From contig NC_058337.1 of the NCBI RefSeq assembly GCF_905475395.1, positions 115,190,368 through 115,254,367 on the forward strand: 64,000 nucleotides of DNA, read 5' to 3'. Position numbers and translations under genes: made by a program. The notes below the pieces were generated by a model. The model had not been told where the DNA came from and did no database searches. It was given only the letters and a program-made list of their open reading frames with translations. Shown here piece by piece: positions 30,890 through 43,008 of the stretch (position 1 is the first letter of the stretch; each line of letters opens with the position of its first letter). This DNA is from Chrysoperla carnea. Its lineage: Eukaryota > Arthropoda > Insecta > Neuroptera > Chrysopidae.

Positions 30890-32020
30890 TCGAAATAAAA
30901 AACAAGTGAAAACAAACAATTGAATGAGTTACTTGTTGAAATATCATGTATAGACAGTGTTGATGACGCAATCGTTTGTTTTTTTTGTCATGTAAGTCCA
31001 ATCCAATCCAATAGGAGCTACAGCCCGGGGTGGGCTTTGACCTCTTCGACCACTCTCCTCCAGATTGCTCAGTCCTTGCAGCGGATTCCCACCCAATAAA
31101 TCGCATCACTTTCAGGTCGTCGATAACTTGGTCCATTCATCTGTCCATTCATCCATTCTTCCTCGCTCACTCGGATTGCACCATATATCCTTCTGGTGAT
31201 CTTTCGTTCAAATTTTCTTATTTTCTCCTGGTCTACTTGTGTCAGGGTCCAACTTTCTTTGCCATATGTTATGATGGGTCGAATCAGGGTATCGTAAATG
31301 GTCAGTTTGGTCTTACGTGAAATTAGTTTGTACGCTAGGAGCCTTGGCTTTGCAAAGTATGCCCTATTTCCACTCTGCAACCTTTTTATTATGGTGGCAT
31401 TCATTTTTTTTCGTTGTTCACTTGTTATCCAAGATATTTGAATTGCGCTACCGCCTTATAAAGTACATCATCTATGACTAGATCTTCCATTGACCTCCGG
31501 TCTTGTGAGGCTGAGATGTTCATGAATACAGTCTTTTCTTCATTTATTGCCAGTCTCAATTCCGCAGCGTTCTCTCTAATCTGCCTAAAGACTTCAATTA
31601 GTTTGTTTTTGGTGCGAGGGAAGATACCAACGTCATCAGCGTATGCGCATTTTTGTGATGGCTTATGGAATATTGTTCCTCTCTGATCAGTGTCATGTGA
31701 GTAAAGAAAAAAAAATCACTCTTAGTGGTGCCACACACACTTAACCGATATTCCTATATAATACATACTATATAATATTCGAACCTAATTTGAACACTCA
31801 CGAGCAAACAGTAATGTTTACGAAAAAATGTTTTAAACAAAAATTGCTTGTTTTTTATAAGGAACATTTTTTATATTAAACTTTTGTTCTATCTCTAACG
31901 GTTTACAAGATTCAATTGACTTATGTTGTTGATTTAGGAACTCAACCTTACTTTTTTCGTCCCAAGCACTCTATGATATCTCTTTTCGTTTTTGAGTTAT
32001 CGTGTTAACAGACAGAATTA
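30890..32020 (+). repeat. Repeat family R copy split by a LINE relic
   Basis: 30890-30983 matches 62630-62690 (AAACAAGTGAAAACAAACA, GTCAGTGTTGAT). The family resumes at about 31800 with AACAGTAATGTTTACGAAAAAATG and TCTATCTCTAACGGTTTACA, matching 62857-62960. The LINE segment between them has no counterpart in the other copies. Confidence 0.7.
30985..31700 (-). pseudogene. LINE reverse transcriptase relic
   Basis: The minus strand encodes the C-terminal part of a non-LTR retrotransposon reverse transcriptase: RGTIF upstream of the catalytic YADD box (near 31640), INEEKTVFM, then FKYLG followed by a stop. After a short break the thumb-like segment follows with LIRPIITYGKESWTLT and FERKITRRIYGAI. 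In-frame stops and lack of the endonuclease and fingers show it is 5'-truncated and dead. The exact clade is not assigned. Confidence 0.85.
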
Positions 32021-32150
32021 TTGTTATTCTGATGTATGAGCTATATAATTTTTTCAAGTTTCATTATAATCCATCCAGTAGTTTTCGAAATTGTCCAGCA
32101 AAACGGGCGAGTAACTTTTCAGCTTTATATATTAGGAAGGATTATTAATT
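32020..32150 (-). mobile_element. Helitron 5'-end fragment
   Basis: TTATTCTGATGTATGAGCTA followed by GTTTCATTATAA matches the reverse complement of the first ~120 bp of the Helitron at 41362-41840. The fragment runs out at TATATATTAGGAAGG. Confidence 0.5.
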
Positions 32151-34384
32151 ACCAGACAGTTTTGCCGTTGCTATCCAAAATCCATCCTTCTTAAAATAAA
32201 AACCAGAAAGTTATTAATTTGCCTTACAATGGTCTTATCCACCATTGGTTGTTCACATTTGGTATTTTGCATGTGTGTATAGTATTTCCTCTGTTAGATT
32301 TTCATTATTAAATTCCATATATCTATCTCTACATATATATTTGCACAACACTAATTATATAAAGAGATAATTAGCGTTTTAAAATAATAATTATTATACT
32401 TTTTTAATTGAATTTTCTAAGTACTTTCTTGTTTGTGCTTGAAGGCTTATTTGTTGGTAAAATTCATCGGATAAAATATTTGAGTCTAGAGCCACATGCA
32501 GTATTTCATTTGCACACATTTCAGAATAGTCTGTTGTCATGATTGTTTATAACAACTTTTTCCTCTAAAACTTGCTCATAGACTTATGTTTGGGTAGACT
32601 GAAAATATTTCTTCACTACAAGCTTAACATTGTTGAATATTAACTGAGAACGATATATGGGCGTTTCCAGTTTTTAATCCAAGCGATAGCAAAACGGGAA
32701 ATTTAATTCATTCATCACTAATTAAGGAGATATGCAACTTTTGAATAATACTAGGGATTTCAATAAAACTTTATAAATACATTTTTTGATTAACAAAGTT
32801 TCCAAAAATCACAAAAAATTCCTAGGTCATCGGGATTTTTATTATTATTTTATCGTTCAAAGTTGGCTGAAAAAATGATGAATCATATAGGTTATCCTTT
32901 TCAATTGGACATTTCTATATCAAAAAATTTAGAGAGTGTGATAAAAACTATCTAAAATATTTAGGAAATCTTGTAGTTTATAATAATACCATAAAAATAT
33001 AAAGTTGCCGATGATATAAAAACAAAATTTTAGTTTAATTATGAGTTCAACGAAGATCGACCATTTGATGAACAGAGGCGACTATAGTTAGAGCATTGAT
33101 GATTGAAGAGCGATATCTATATTATCAAATTTATTGCGTGGTATTGTAAAGCTAAAAATAACAAATTATTTGAGCAAATAGTCTTTATATGTACGCCATT
33201 GTATCATATCAGATCATTTATAATCGAAAGACTCTGATATCGATATTGCATACAAAATTTAGTACACAAAAAATAAAATAATAAATTAAATATTATTTTG
33301 GATTTAACACATACTTAGATAATTAAATCAAAGACAAATCTATGCTCGGGAAGAGGAGTTTGGAGCAACCCTGGCGTGTCCTCCTCGTAATATACCTAAA
33401 AATTGCAAGGTGTCAGACGACTGAGTCTCGGAAAAAATGATTTTTTAATCAATTTTCTTCTTATTTGAATAGCGTCGTCACATTTTAAGGATTCAATTTT
33501 AAGATAAGTGCGAAATAAAAAAATTTCCAAGCAGCCGTGAAAGAGAAAATTTGTATTCCTGGCAACGAAAATTTTCGTAGAGCAACAAGTTGTAAGTCGC
33601 GACTATCGCAACATTTGTTTTCAAATACTACGTCTGTTCCTAGTCCTAATCTAATTAACATTTTGACTATAACGAATGAATACCATTTTAACAAATGATA
33701 TTCAAATGTTCGTGGTTGCATTCATTGTCTTAATTTTGTTGAAAAACTTTAGAACTTATATGAAAATGAATTTTACTGCATTGAAATTTGATAGCAGCCA
33801 AAAAGATAAAATTATAAAAAAAGTAAAAGTTTATAGAATTTCCCATCGATTCTACTTTTTATACATTCTTCACGACGCTTCCACCATAATTCAATATTAT
33901 GCGTAACGTAGCTTCGAATTTAATTTGTGTTTCTTTTTAAGGTTGTTTTAATAATGCAATTCATCGAAATTACAAAGAGAATGTTTTTGACCTTTTTCTA
34001 TTTTCAATGAAAACTTTTTCTAACAGAAAGAAAAACTGTTCTAATTTTCACATATATGACATATATTTTTTTTTTCGCACGTAACAAATTTTCATTGCTA
34101 CAAATACCTAACAGTTTGTAAGAAAAACAACAATAAATATTAATTTTTTTTAATTAAATTTCAACTCAAAATAAAACAAAGTACAGTGAAATCCCTGTAA
34201 AAAGCCGACCGAGCCTTAAGAATAGCTCTTAAAATTGTTAATTTCTTTTGTTAAAAATTAATATAATATTATCTATAAAAATTGTTCCTAAAAAAATTTA
34301 ATACAATTAGTAGAAAATTACCCGAAAAAGATTATTAAATATAATTTCTGTGCCATGAATGAATGAATAAAGGCTCGAACAAGA
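32151..34384. other. Non-coding DNA, no gene seen
   Basis: AT-rich DNA without recognised repeats, apart from one somewhat GC-richer piece at 33340-33430 of unknown origin. Confidence 0.45.
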
Positions 34385-35004
34385 GAAATTTACAAAATTT
34401 AAAAAACCCCCGACAAATACGATTTATTCCTTGTAAACCGATTTTTGGAAACTTATCTATAAAATGTTCTCAATCAACGCGGTTCGACCGTTTAGGGGCT
34501 ACGATACCACTGAGAAATACACAGACGTACAGATAAACACTTTAAACTTATAACACTCCTTCTTAAATCAATATCAAAGTGATGGTCAAAGACATCAGAT
34601 GAGATGAAAAGGATACTTAGAGAGCTATGACTTTTTGGGACAAACTTTTGGAAAAATTTTAAATGAAATTGAAAGACTAGAGTTGACTTTGTTCTTTTGA
34701 ATTATTGTTTTGAATTACTTAATTATTTTACCATTTTACATTTCAAAATGAATTAAGCCAGGTTTATTTGACCATTCATTTCCATAATAATTATTTATGT
34801 GTTAAAATTATATGTCATGCTTTTTTCAAACTGAATCGATTTTGAAGATCATCGCCAATTTTTTAGTCTTTACAAGAACAGAAGTCTACGCTCGCACTTG
34901 AAATACAGCTAAGAACACACTCCTTAAATTAACTTTCAAATGAAACCAAAAAAATTAAAATCTGTTCATCCGCTTAAGCGCTACGATAGACACACACATA
35001 TAGC
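34385..35004. repeat. Repeat family G, left arm of inverted pair
   Basis: This 620-bp arm is largely the reverse complement of 36062-36640. Shared landmarks are AAACCCCCGACAAAT, ATCAATATCAAAGTGATGGT, CATCAGATGAGATGAAAAGG, ATAAACCTGGCT/AGCCAGGTTTAT and ACACACATATAGCG. There is no coding content. Confidence 0.8.
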
Positions 35005-35539
35005 GTCCATTGGAAGTTAAATAAAAGCTTGTCAAAATTTTGCCGCTCCTAAAATCTGCCGCTATAGGCCATTGTCTACTCGGCCTACCGATGAATCCAA
35101 CACTGAACTCTTTAGTGTCTTAGAAGTTTAATAGCAGTTTTCACTGTATTCTACATTTTTTGCTAAATAAACAAACAGTATTTTTCTATTATGGTTTTAT
35201 GGTTCGAAACAATAACATTTTTGTTTTTACCTCGACACAAAAGTCAATTTATTATTTTTATTGTGTTTTAACTTCAAACCCACCTCTATATTATACCTGG
35301 TTATGGCCGCGCTGCCAGTGTGGTAACGAAATAAAAAAAATCTCAAACATGTAGGTATAGGTAGGTATATAATAGATAGAATGTAAAGTTTTTTGGGGAA
35401 AAACTTTTTCAGTAAATTTTCAACAAATATTTCACATTGAGAAAAACTACTCTTCGTTGGTAGTTTGAACATTAACTAAAAGTTTTTTTTATTGTTTGTT
35501 TCTAGAATACGAACGACATGTTTCATTTTGAATCGTAAT

Positions 35540-35900
35540 TTATGATTCTGGATTACGTATGTGGTAATAATTGTACATTTAGAAAAACTATTTATGAAAA
35601 ATGGTTTTTTGATAGTTTTAAAATTATTTTAAATTCTAAAGTAAATCAAGATGATAAGATTTTCTTTTGTATTTGCTACATTTGAATTTTTTTTAAACTC
35701 AGGTATAGACCGGTCCTCTACTCGAAAAATGAGTAATGGCATATGTACGGTAATTGTATATCGAAAAACTGTTTATGAAAAAAGGTTTTTTGTAAGTTTT
35801 AAAACTATTTTAAAATGTCAAGTACATTTAGATAATAATATCTTCCTTTTCCTTTTTAAGGTAAGATATAGACCGGCCCTCAACCCGAAAAGTGGGTGAG
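35540..35900 (+). repeat. Two-copy tandem duplication between the arms
   Basis: A unit of roughly 165-180 bp containing AAAACT.TTTATGAAAAA and ending in TATAGACCGG.CCTC is present twice, with the TATAGACCGG ends at about 35705 and 35868. It lies in the spacer of the inverted pair. Confidence 0.65.
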
Positions 35901-36061
35901 GACTTTGATCCTGACCAGCGCCGAATTTAAATTTTTGGTGCTCTAGAGATATATAGCAAACGGTGCCCTAGTTTTTTATTTTTTTAGAAATACTTTTTGT
36001 AGCCAGCAGTTTTGTATTTTTAGCCCTCGAACTAACAAAAAAGGGGTATTATAAGTTTGAC

Positions 36062-36640
36062 CGCTATATGTGTGTATCTGTGTGTTTGTCTGTCTGTGGC
36101 ATCGTAGCACCTAAACGGATGAACCGATTTTAATTTTTTTGGTTTCATTTGAAAGGTAATTTAACGGAGAGTTATATGTTTCAAGTTCGAAATTAGTGCT
36201 CCGTACTCGAAAAAAAAATTGGCGATTATCTTCAAAATAGATTCAGTTTGAAAAAGCCATGTTTAACATATAAATAATTACTATGGCAATGAATGGTCAA
36301 ATAAACCTGGCTCCATTCATTTTGAAAAGTGAAATGGTAAAATAATTAAGTAATTCAAAACAATAATTCAAAAGAACAAAGTCAACTCAAATATTTAAAT
36401 TTCAATTAAAATGTTTCCAAAAATTTGTCCCAAAAAATGATATCTCTCTAAGTATCCTTTTCATCTCATCTGATGTCCTTGACCATCACTTTGATATTGA
36501 TTTAAGGAGTGTTATAAGTTTAAAGTGTTTAAACGGTCCTACCTACTCGGTTGAGAACATTCTATAGCTAAGTTTCCAAAAATCGGTTTGCAAAGAATTA
36601 ATCGCATTTGTCGGGGGGTTTTTTAAATTTTGTAAATTTC
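36062..36640. repeat. Repeat family G, right arm of inverted pair
   Basis: Inverted partner of 34385-35004. Near its inner end it shows the CTGTCTGTGGCATCGTAGC and AACCGATTTTAATTTTTTTG motifs seen in other family members. Together the arms and spacer cover about 2.26 kb. Confidence 0.8.
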
Positions 36641-37160
36641 ACTTATTTATAAATCAATTTATGAAGTAAACATGAATGGGAATTATCAGAGTAGACTAGA
36701 AATGTATTTTAAAACCACAACATTGAATTTCCATTTTTAACCCTAATATTTTAGTAAACAGAAATATTCTGATAAAATATGATATTTTACAAATATTAAC
36801 TTAATAAAAATGAAAAAAGTATAAAACTATTGAAACAAAAAATTTAATAAACTTTTGTGTAACAATATATTTGTAGGATTTCTTTTTATTTACAATTAGA
36901 TATATATCTAAAGTAAAATTATGTTTTTCGTGTACACTCTAGAAGCATGACGTTAATTAGTTTATATGAACCTGTGGGATAGCGTGAAATGAATTCTATA
37001 AATTCAGTTCATAGACTAGAATTCTAATAATACAATATTGTGTTAATAGTAATTTAAGTTTGTTACCTTTACGAAGCTAACAACAAAAAAATACAGGCAG
37101 TGTATACGGCCTTTGGGGAATATATCATTAACTTTCTGATTCTGTAAACTTATAGAACAA

Positions 37161-37282
37161 GAATAGTATATTATACATCTAGGGAGTAAAAGTAAAGAAT
37201 GTCTCATATCTCATCAATCGAGAATGACAAACATGAGATCTGAGACAATCTTTACTTGCTCCCGTAGTGTCGATACTATTGT
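37161..37282. repeat. 122-bp hairpin element
   Basis: The strongest part is 37182-37263, where GGGAG.AA.AGTAAAGA plus TGTCTCA.ATCTCAT pairs with its complement on the right. Weaker pairing continues outward to ATAGTAT on both sides. A GC-richer tail (37285-37360) follows. Confidence 0.6.
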
Positions 37283-37352
37283 TTTGCTCGCCGAAGGCGG
37301 AGAGCGGAAACTTCATTTGACACGGCGGGACGAAGGTTGACACTTTCCGCCC

Positions 37353-37393
37353 GTAGGGGAGAAAAATTACATTAAACGAAGTTTATTTTTCTC
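37353..37393. repeat. Short perfect-stem hairpin
   Basis: GGAGAAAAAT and its reverse complement ATTTTTCTCC enclose a small loop with AAACGAAGTTT. It may be part of the element just upstream. Confidence 0.5.
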
Positions 37394-37399
37394 CTTAAA

Positions 37400-39150
37400 A
37401 AAGGATGGCTGTAAATATTAGATTTACAAAAACAAAGATTTGAAAATGAATACTAGAAAAATTAATTTTTTAGAACTTTCCTCAAGAAAAACAATTTTCA
37501 TTTTACTAATAAAGAGTGTCCCAAAATTAACGCAAAAAGTAATTTTGATAGAAAACACAGTTTGTTAAGTAAAAGTTGTAAATTTTGTATTAATTCATAA
37601 AACTTGCAGTATTGTATGTTTGGAATACCACACCCGGTAAAATTCCAAGATCTTGATGATGATTTCTTTGACCATTTTACAGAAATATAGCTGAATAGTG
37701 GTGATACAGATCTAAATTTTATCCCTCAAGGCGTAAGTGGTCACGGACCTGTTGTCAGGAACGTCTTAAAAAACCCAAGATTCCATCACGGTCTAATAAT
37801 TCTGAATTTTTTTAAATTGATCTTTTAACATTTGACGAATCTTAATCACTATTTCAACCATAGTTTATATGAAAATCGCGAGCTGTAACTGCTTCAAGTT
37901 TATTATTTTTAAAACCATGCCCAACAGTGAAAACGCGTACTTTTTTCGTCGAGTCCTACATTTAGAAAACTCTAAGCAGCCAGCTGTCATGCTGCTTTTG
38001 CTTTTTCATTTTTAACACTCTACCACGTAAATGGGAAAAACGTTTTATATAGTAAGAAAATCCAAATTTTGAGTCATTTTCTATAATCTTTTTCTTCATG
38101 GGACAAAATTGATAAAAACTTTGTACAGGCCGACACATAAACAGAGTAAAAGGTGTAAAAAGAGAAAAATTTTCACGGACAATTTTGGAACAAGATAATT
38201 GTTCTAGTAAAAGAGAGAAGCTTACTTATTTATTTTTTACAAAAACATTCTAAGGTGATTACAAAATTCTAATTCTAAAAACAAGGAGCTTAGGAGGTAA
38301 TTTTCTACTTTTGCCAACCTTTCTGAAAAAAAGTTTTGATTGCCCTAAAGGATTTTGAACAACATTTGTTTCCAATTTTCAGGATGAAAACAAAAACATG
38401 GTCACAGAAAATTAAATAATATTTTACTGTTTTCATCTAGTCGTAGTCGTGATATAGGATTTTTATTACTTTTTAGGGTCTTATAATTTTTTTTGCCGTA
38501 CTCTTTGTTGTTATGTTGGTATTTATTTCTATTACACTAATAAAATAATAAAAATTAATTTTATAGCATTTGTGTTGAATTTTTTCTTTGAAAATCCTCT
38601 CTTTTGCAGTATAGACTGCGTTGCTTTTTCTAGGTTTTTCATTTTCTGTTGTACAAATTGATATATTTCGTAGCCATAAATATTTTGTTCTTTATTATTT
38701 CAATCACGAATAAAACAATTTTTTTTGTGTGTGTGCTTTTCATTTCATTTTTAAAGATGTGTCCCGTGGGAAATGAAGAAATTTTCCTGATTTTATAGGG
38801 AAAAATCAAACAAATTGTTCGTTTTATACTTTGTGAATTTATGTTTTTTAAATAATGAAAAACGATGAGAGCGAAAAATACACTTAAATATTTCTCCTTT
38901 ATTAGATATTTTTTATTTTGAGATTGATTTTTTGTTGTTTCCTTGTTTTTGAACACATTCAATATTTACATTAAAAGACTGGAGGGGGGTCTTGATTCAT
39001 TATAAAGAATTTAATTTTATAGCTACTTATAGTTTTTGCGGTATGAAATAATTGTAGTATTAGTTTAAAAAAGACATACTTCTGATTTTGTAGCCAACCC
39101 AATATGTGAGTACATATTGTTTGGTTTGAATATAGGATATTTATTATGAC
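37400..39150. other. Non-coding DNA, nothing recognised
   Basis: AT-rich DNA with only chance reading frames, none with protein-like composition. Confidence 0.45.
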
Positions 39151-39151
39151 A

Positions 39152-39830
39152 CTAGCAGATACCTTCCCGCTTTGCTGTGAAATTTCTCCTTTAAAAACAA
39201 AGACTATCATCACGTTATAGCCCCCACTTATCCTTCCTGTTGTTTACAATTTTATGGATTTCTAATTTTTTGTTGGAAGCTCTATCTTTTTTGAAAATGA
39301 TTCTCGCTGCCCATGATACTCGTTGACATTGTAACTTTCTATAGGTCCAGTTATTATTATTAATTAATCTTATGCTTATACTTTTTGGGTCAAAATTACC
39401 CCATCCACCAAGTTTCACCAAATTCCAAAACAAAATTTTTTTTTGCGTTTTTCTCGATTTTTACAAAGGGGAACCGTTTAAGAAAATTGAAAAAATCGAA
39501 AAAATTTTGTCCTCTCCAATTTCGATAAAACTCAGTATATAAGGTAATTTTGCGATATCTCAGAAACTCTGCATCCAATCATTAAATTAACCTGATTTTT
39601 ATACTTTTTGGGTCAAAATTACCCCAAGCATCAAGTTTCATCAAATTACAAAACAAACATTTTTTTTTTGCGTTTTTCTCGATTTTTTCAAAGGTGTACG
39701 TACCCCTTAAAAAAAATTGCAAAAAATCGAAAAATTTCGATATAACTTAGTATATAAGGTATCTTTAAAAATAATTCAAATTTCTATCTTCAGTGGTTTT
39801 ACCCTCAACCCTTCTTGCCGGTTTGAACTT
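39152..39830 (-). mobile_element. Helitron-like element, family S copy 1
   Basis: On the minus strand the sequence ends in CTAG followed by T, preceded by a GC-rich CAGCAAAGCGGGAAGG tract, as Helitron 3' ends do. The body is shared with 60120-60790 (CTCGATTTTT.CAAAGG, ACTTTTTGGGTCAAAATTAC). Inside, a block of about 200 bp is duplicated in tandem (about 39375 and 39600). The 5' end is not located. Confidence 0.55.
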
Positions 39831-40372
39831 TAAGTATATAGCTTCAAAATCATTGCTTCTTCAAATATTTGGTATAAATAATAAGTATAGTTTCAGATTT
39901 TCGATTTATAAAGAAGCATTCATATCATACCGCTAAAAAAACCTTGGTAATATTATAACATACAAAATTCACATCACCTTTTGAGCCCCTTAGAGGATGA
40001 GATCGGTTTTTGGTGTCTAGATTGGCAGTTTTTTTGTATTTAACTCCCAGCTAGTAAACAAATAAAAAATGGATAAAATTAAAATTTCAAATATATAAAA
40101 TCTCCATTTCACTATTTTACATCAGTTTAGTAAATTTCATATTTTTATTCGAAGCATTTTCTCTAAATAAATGGAAACTGTTTAATAGGTGAAAAAAATA
40201 TATATATTTTATAGTAATTACTGTTATGACTGTGGTGTATGATACATATCAAGGAAAAATCTGGTCTGTGTCTACGAAGTTAAAACCACATAACAGTCAT
40301 TAAAAAAAAACCTAGTAGCGAAATTGTTGTTAAAGACACACACTATTGTATAATAATCATATATGAATAGTA

Positions 40373-40745
40373 CTAGCTTTATACCCGCCTGCTACACTGG
40401 CGGGATTAAAAGTTAAAATCACCGCTTTATAGTTTCCACCTCTCTTGATCTCACTCATCGCCCTTCCATAACACTTGCAGGGATTGGTTTACGCAGCTAA
40501 AAGATATGCAGTTTAAATTGTAAAATAATCATAATTCATTGAGTTATATTAGAAAAGGTGGTCATGAATTGTTTGACATTTACTATTTTACATTTTTACA
40601 GAAATCTTTAATTTATCGTACAAAATGATTATCATAGTTCTGCTCCATCTGTGATCATCATTTTGAACCATAAATTAAAGATTTCTGTAAAAATTTAAAA
40701 TGGTAAATGCCAGATTAAATTTAATTTTTCATCACTGATTTTTGT
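40373..40745 (-). mobile_element. Helitron, family T copy 1 (5'-truncated)
   Basis: The minus-strand 3' terminus is CTAG next to a flanking T, with a perfect hairpin CCCGCC...GGCGGG just before it. The body matches 42514-42880: CCTCTCTTGATCTCACT, CAGCTAAAAGATATGCA, and the inverted pair around AAATCTTTAATTTAT. The sequence diverges beyond about 40745, so the 5' end is missing or decayed. Confidence 0.7.
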
Positions 40746-41361
40746 GTTTATACGTATCTTTGATGCAATGTGAATGTTTGGAAAAAACGCAATGAGAACA
40801 TTTTACCTACCTTACAAGGTCGATAAAACAATCCCTTTTGAGAAAAATTGATATAGTTCTAAAAATTACTTAAAGATAATAAAGAAACCAAAAATATTTC
40901 GATATTATACATATTTCGAATACTGTGGCTATAAATTACATTTTTTCTTAGGGGATCATTTTGGGACATCCTCTTCTAGATAGTATCTTGATATTAAACA
41001 ACCGTTACATACTGTATACAAATGTGTATTTCCATTTGCCTCGACAGTTTAATGAAACACCCAGATAAAATGAAGTACATTCACATTTTTATATGTGCAA
41101 TTAATACACTTGAAGGAATAAAAATTACAACAAAACAAAAGAAGTGTCGAAAAATTTTGTTAAATATCCATAAAAATTCATATTTTTGGCCCTTTGAAGC
41201 GGATAAATCTTTTGCGAAAAACTTAATCAATTCTCAAATTTTTTTGTTTCTATTATCAATGGTGAAATTCCTATGGATGAAATTCATGAAACAGTACTTT
41301 TTGAGTTTGTTGCTGTAAACTTGTTGCATTAGAAATTATAAAAAAAAAAGACGAAATTTTA

Positions 41362-41840
41362 TCTCTATATATTATAAATGCCAAAGTAAGCATGCTTGTT
41401 TGTTTGTTACGCTTTCACGCTAAAACTAACGAATGGTTTTTAATGAAACTTACAGCAATATAGCTTATATATCAGAATAACACTTGAACTATAATTTATA
41501 AAGATATATTAATAAAAAAAAAAAAAATTTTAAAATCAATTTAATTTGACATTACCAAAAATTACAGATTTCTGTAAAAGTAGTCATTTGACATTACCAT
41601 AAATTACAGATTTCTGTAAAAATAGTCAATATAAAATATTTCACGGTCATCTTTTCTGATATACTCAATGAATAATTACGACTTTTATACATTTAAAAAA
41701 AATAGAAAACCATACATATATTTTACCTGTGTAAAACAATCCTTACCATTATTTCGAGTGTTATAGAAAGGGAATAAGCGAGAGCAATCTTTATCAATCT
41801 TTACTTTTAAACCCAGCGAAGTGGGTGGGTATCACTCTAG
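41362..41840 (+). mobile_element. Non-autonomous Helitron, family T copy 2
   Basis: Begins TCTCTATATATTATAAATG after a flanking A and ends ...CTCTAG before a flanking T, with the subterminal hairpin CCCAGCGAAGTGGG. This is insertion between A and T with no target duplication, as expected for Helitrons. It is 479 bp with no Rep/helicase. A GACATTACC.AAAATTACAG block is repeated in tandem inside. Confidence 0.78.
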
Positions 41841-41939
41841 TAAACAATAGTTTTTTAATTTAAATTAACTTTAATTTAAATTTGTTAGAAAATAGTATTA
41901 AATTTTCAATCTAAACAAAACAGACTTCTATGTCCATTC

Positions 41940-42001
41940 ATAAAATTATATTAAAAAAGTAGTGTGTCATTACCATGGAAATGATTGAAATAAAACCCAT
42001 G
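41940..42001. repeat. Dispersed repeat shared with 24217-24293
   Basis: Same ordered blocks as the copy at 24217-24293, including CATGGAAA and GAAATAAAACCCATG. It lies between two Helitrons. Confidence 0.65.
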
Positions 42002-42136
42002 CACGGTACGAACACTGGGAAGTTAAAAACTACGAAAACTGGGAAGTTTGGGAATGTTTTTTTCTACGAATTCAGTTTTCGTGTTGTTCAGTGTATATAA
42101 AAATGCACACCATGCATTTATATATACATACATATA

Positions 42137-42164
42137 TATAATCATGCATGAATGCATGATTATA
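42137..42164. repeat. Near-perfect 28-bp palindrome
   Basis: TATAATCATGCAT and its exact reverse complement ATGCATGATTATA are separated by only two bases (GA). The surrounding DNA is a TATA dinucleotide-rich tract with further ATGCAT motifs. Confidence 0.85.
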
Positions 42165-42365
42165 CCAAAACAGTGATGCACTCAGCAGCATAGCATTCAC
42201 ATTATACACTCATAAAACCGTAATAGCATCCATCGTTATATATTTACTACAGAACAAGTTGCCTATATATTTTAATACTCTCATATACACCAGTCTTATA
42301 ATAATGTGTACAGAAGTATACAAAATGTCTGTGGTTTTTATCCTCATTTTGTTGAAAATATAAAA

Positions 42366-42372
42366 ATTATTA

Positions 42373-42403
<31 letters not shown>
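42366..42403. repeat. (ATT)n microsatellite
   Basis: About ten ATT triplets, nearly pure. A shorter run of the same triplet lies at 48150-48170. Confidence 0.9.
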
Positions 42404-42513
42404 AAAACAAACAAAAACATACAATGGGAAAAAATGCATACACTGATTATAATCTGTTGAAGTGTTGAAGGATAATGTTATTTTCACTTAATGTTTAAAA
42501 AATATATATGAAA

Positions 42514-43008
42514 CTAGCTTGATCCCCGCTCGCTTCACTAGGCTTAAAAGTAAAAACCTCCACTTTATAGCCTCCACCTCTCTTGATCTCACTTATCCCT
42601 GATCCATAACACTTGAAGGGATTGTTTTACGCAGCTAAAAGATATGCAAAGTTTTCAATTTTTTAGATTGGAAAATAGTTATACTTGATTGAGTATATCA
42701 GAAAAGGTGGCCATGAATTGTTGGACATTTACTGTTTTAAATTTTTACAGAAACCTTTAATTTATGGTTCAAAATGATGATCATTTTGTTCCATCTGTGA
42801 TCATTATTTTAAACCATAAATTAAAGATTTCTGTAAAAATTTAAAATAGAAAATGTCATATTAAATTTAATTTATTTTTTAAATATCTATATGTTTATAA
42901 TTTATAGCTCATGTATTATTCTGATGTATGAGCTATATTGCTAATTTTGGCGTGAAAGGGTAACAAACAAACAAACATCCTTACTTTCACATTTATAATA
43001 AATAGAGA
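42514..43008 (-). mobile_element. Non-autonomous Helitron, family T copy 3
   Basis: On the minus strand it begins TCTCTATTTATTATAAATG after a flanking A and ends in CTAG before T. It is 495 bp, close to copy 2. It carries the GTTTGTTTGTTACCCTTTCA block near its 5' end and shares the ATAAATTAAAG inverted pair with copy 1. There is no coding capacity. Confidence 0.78.

Noticed and set aside
41022..41318. 98-codon plus-strand frame
   Set aside because: No motif and no splice or promoter context; it lies between Helitron copies.
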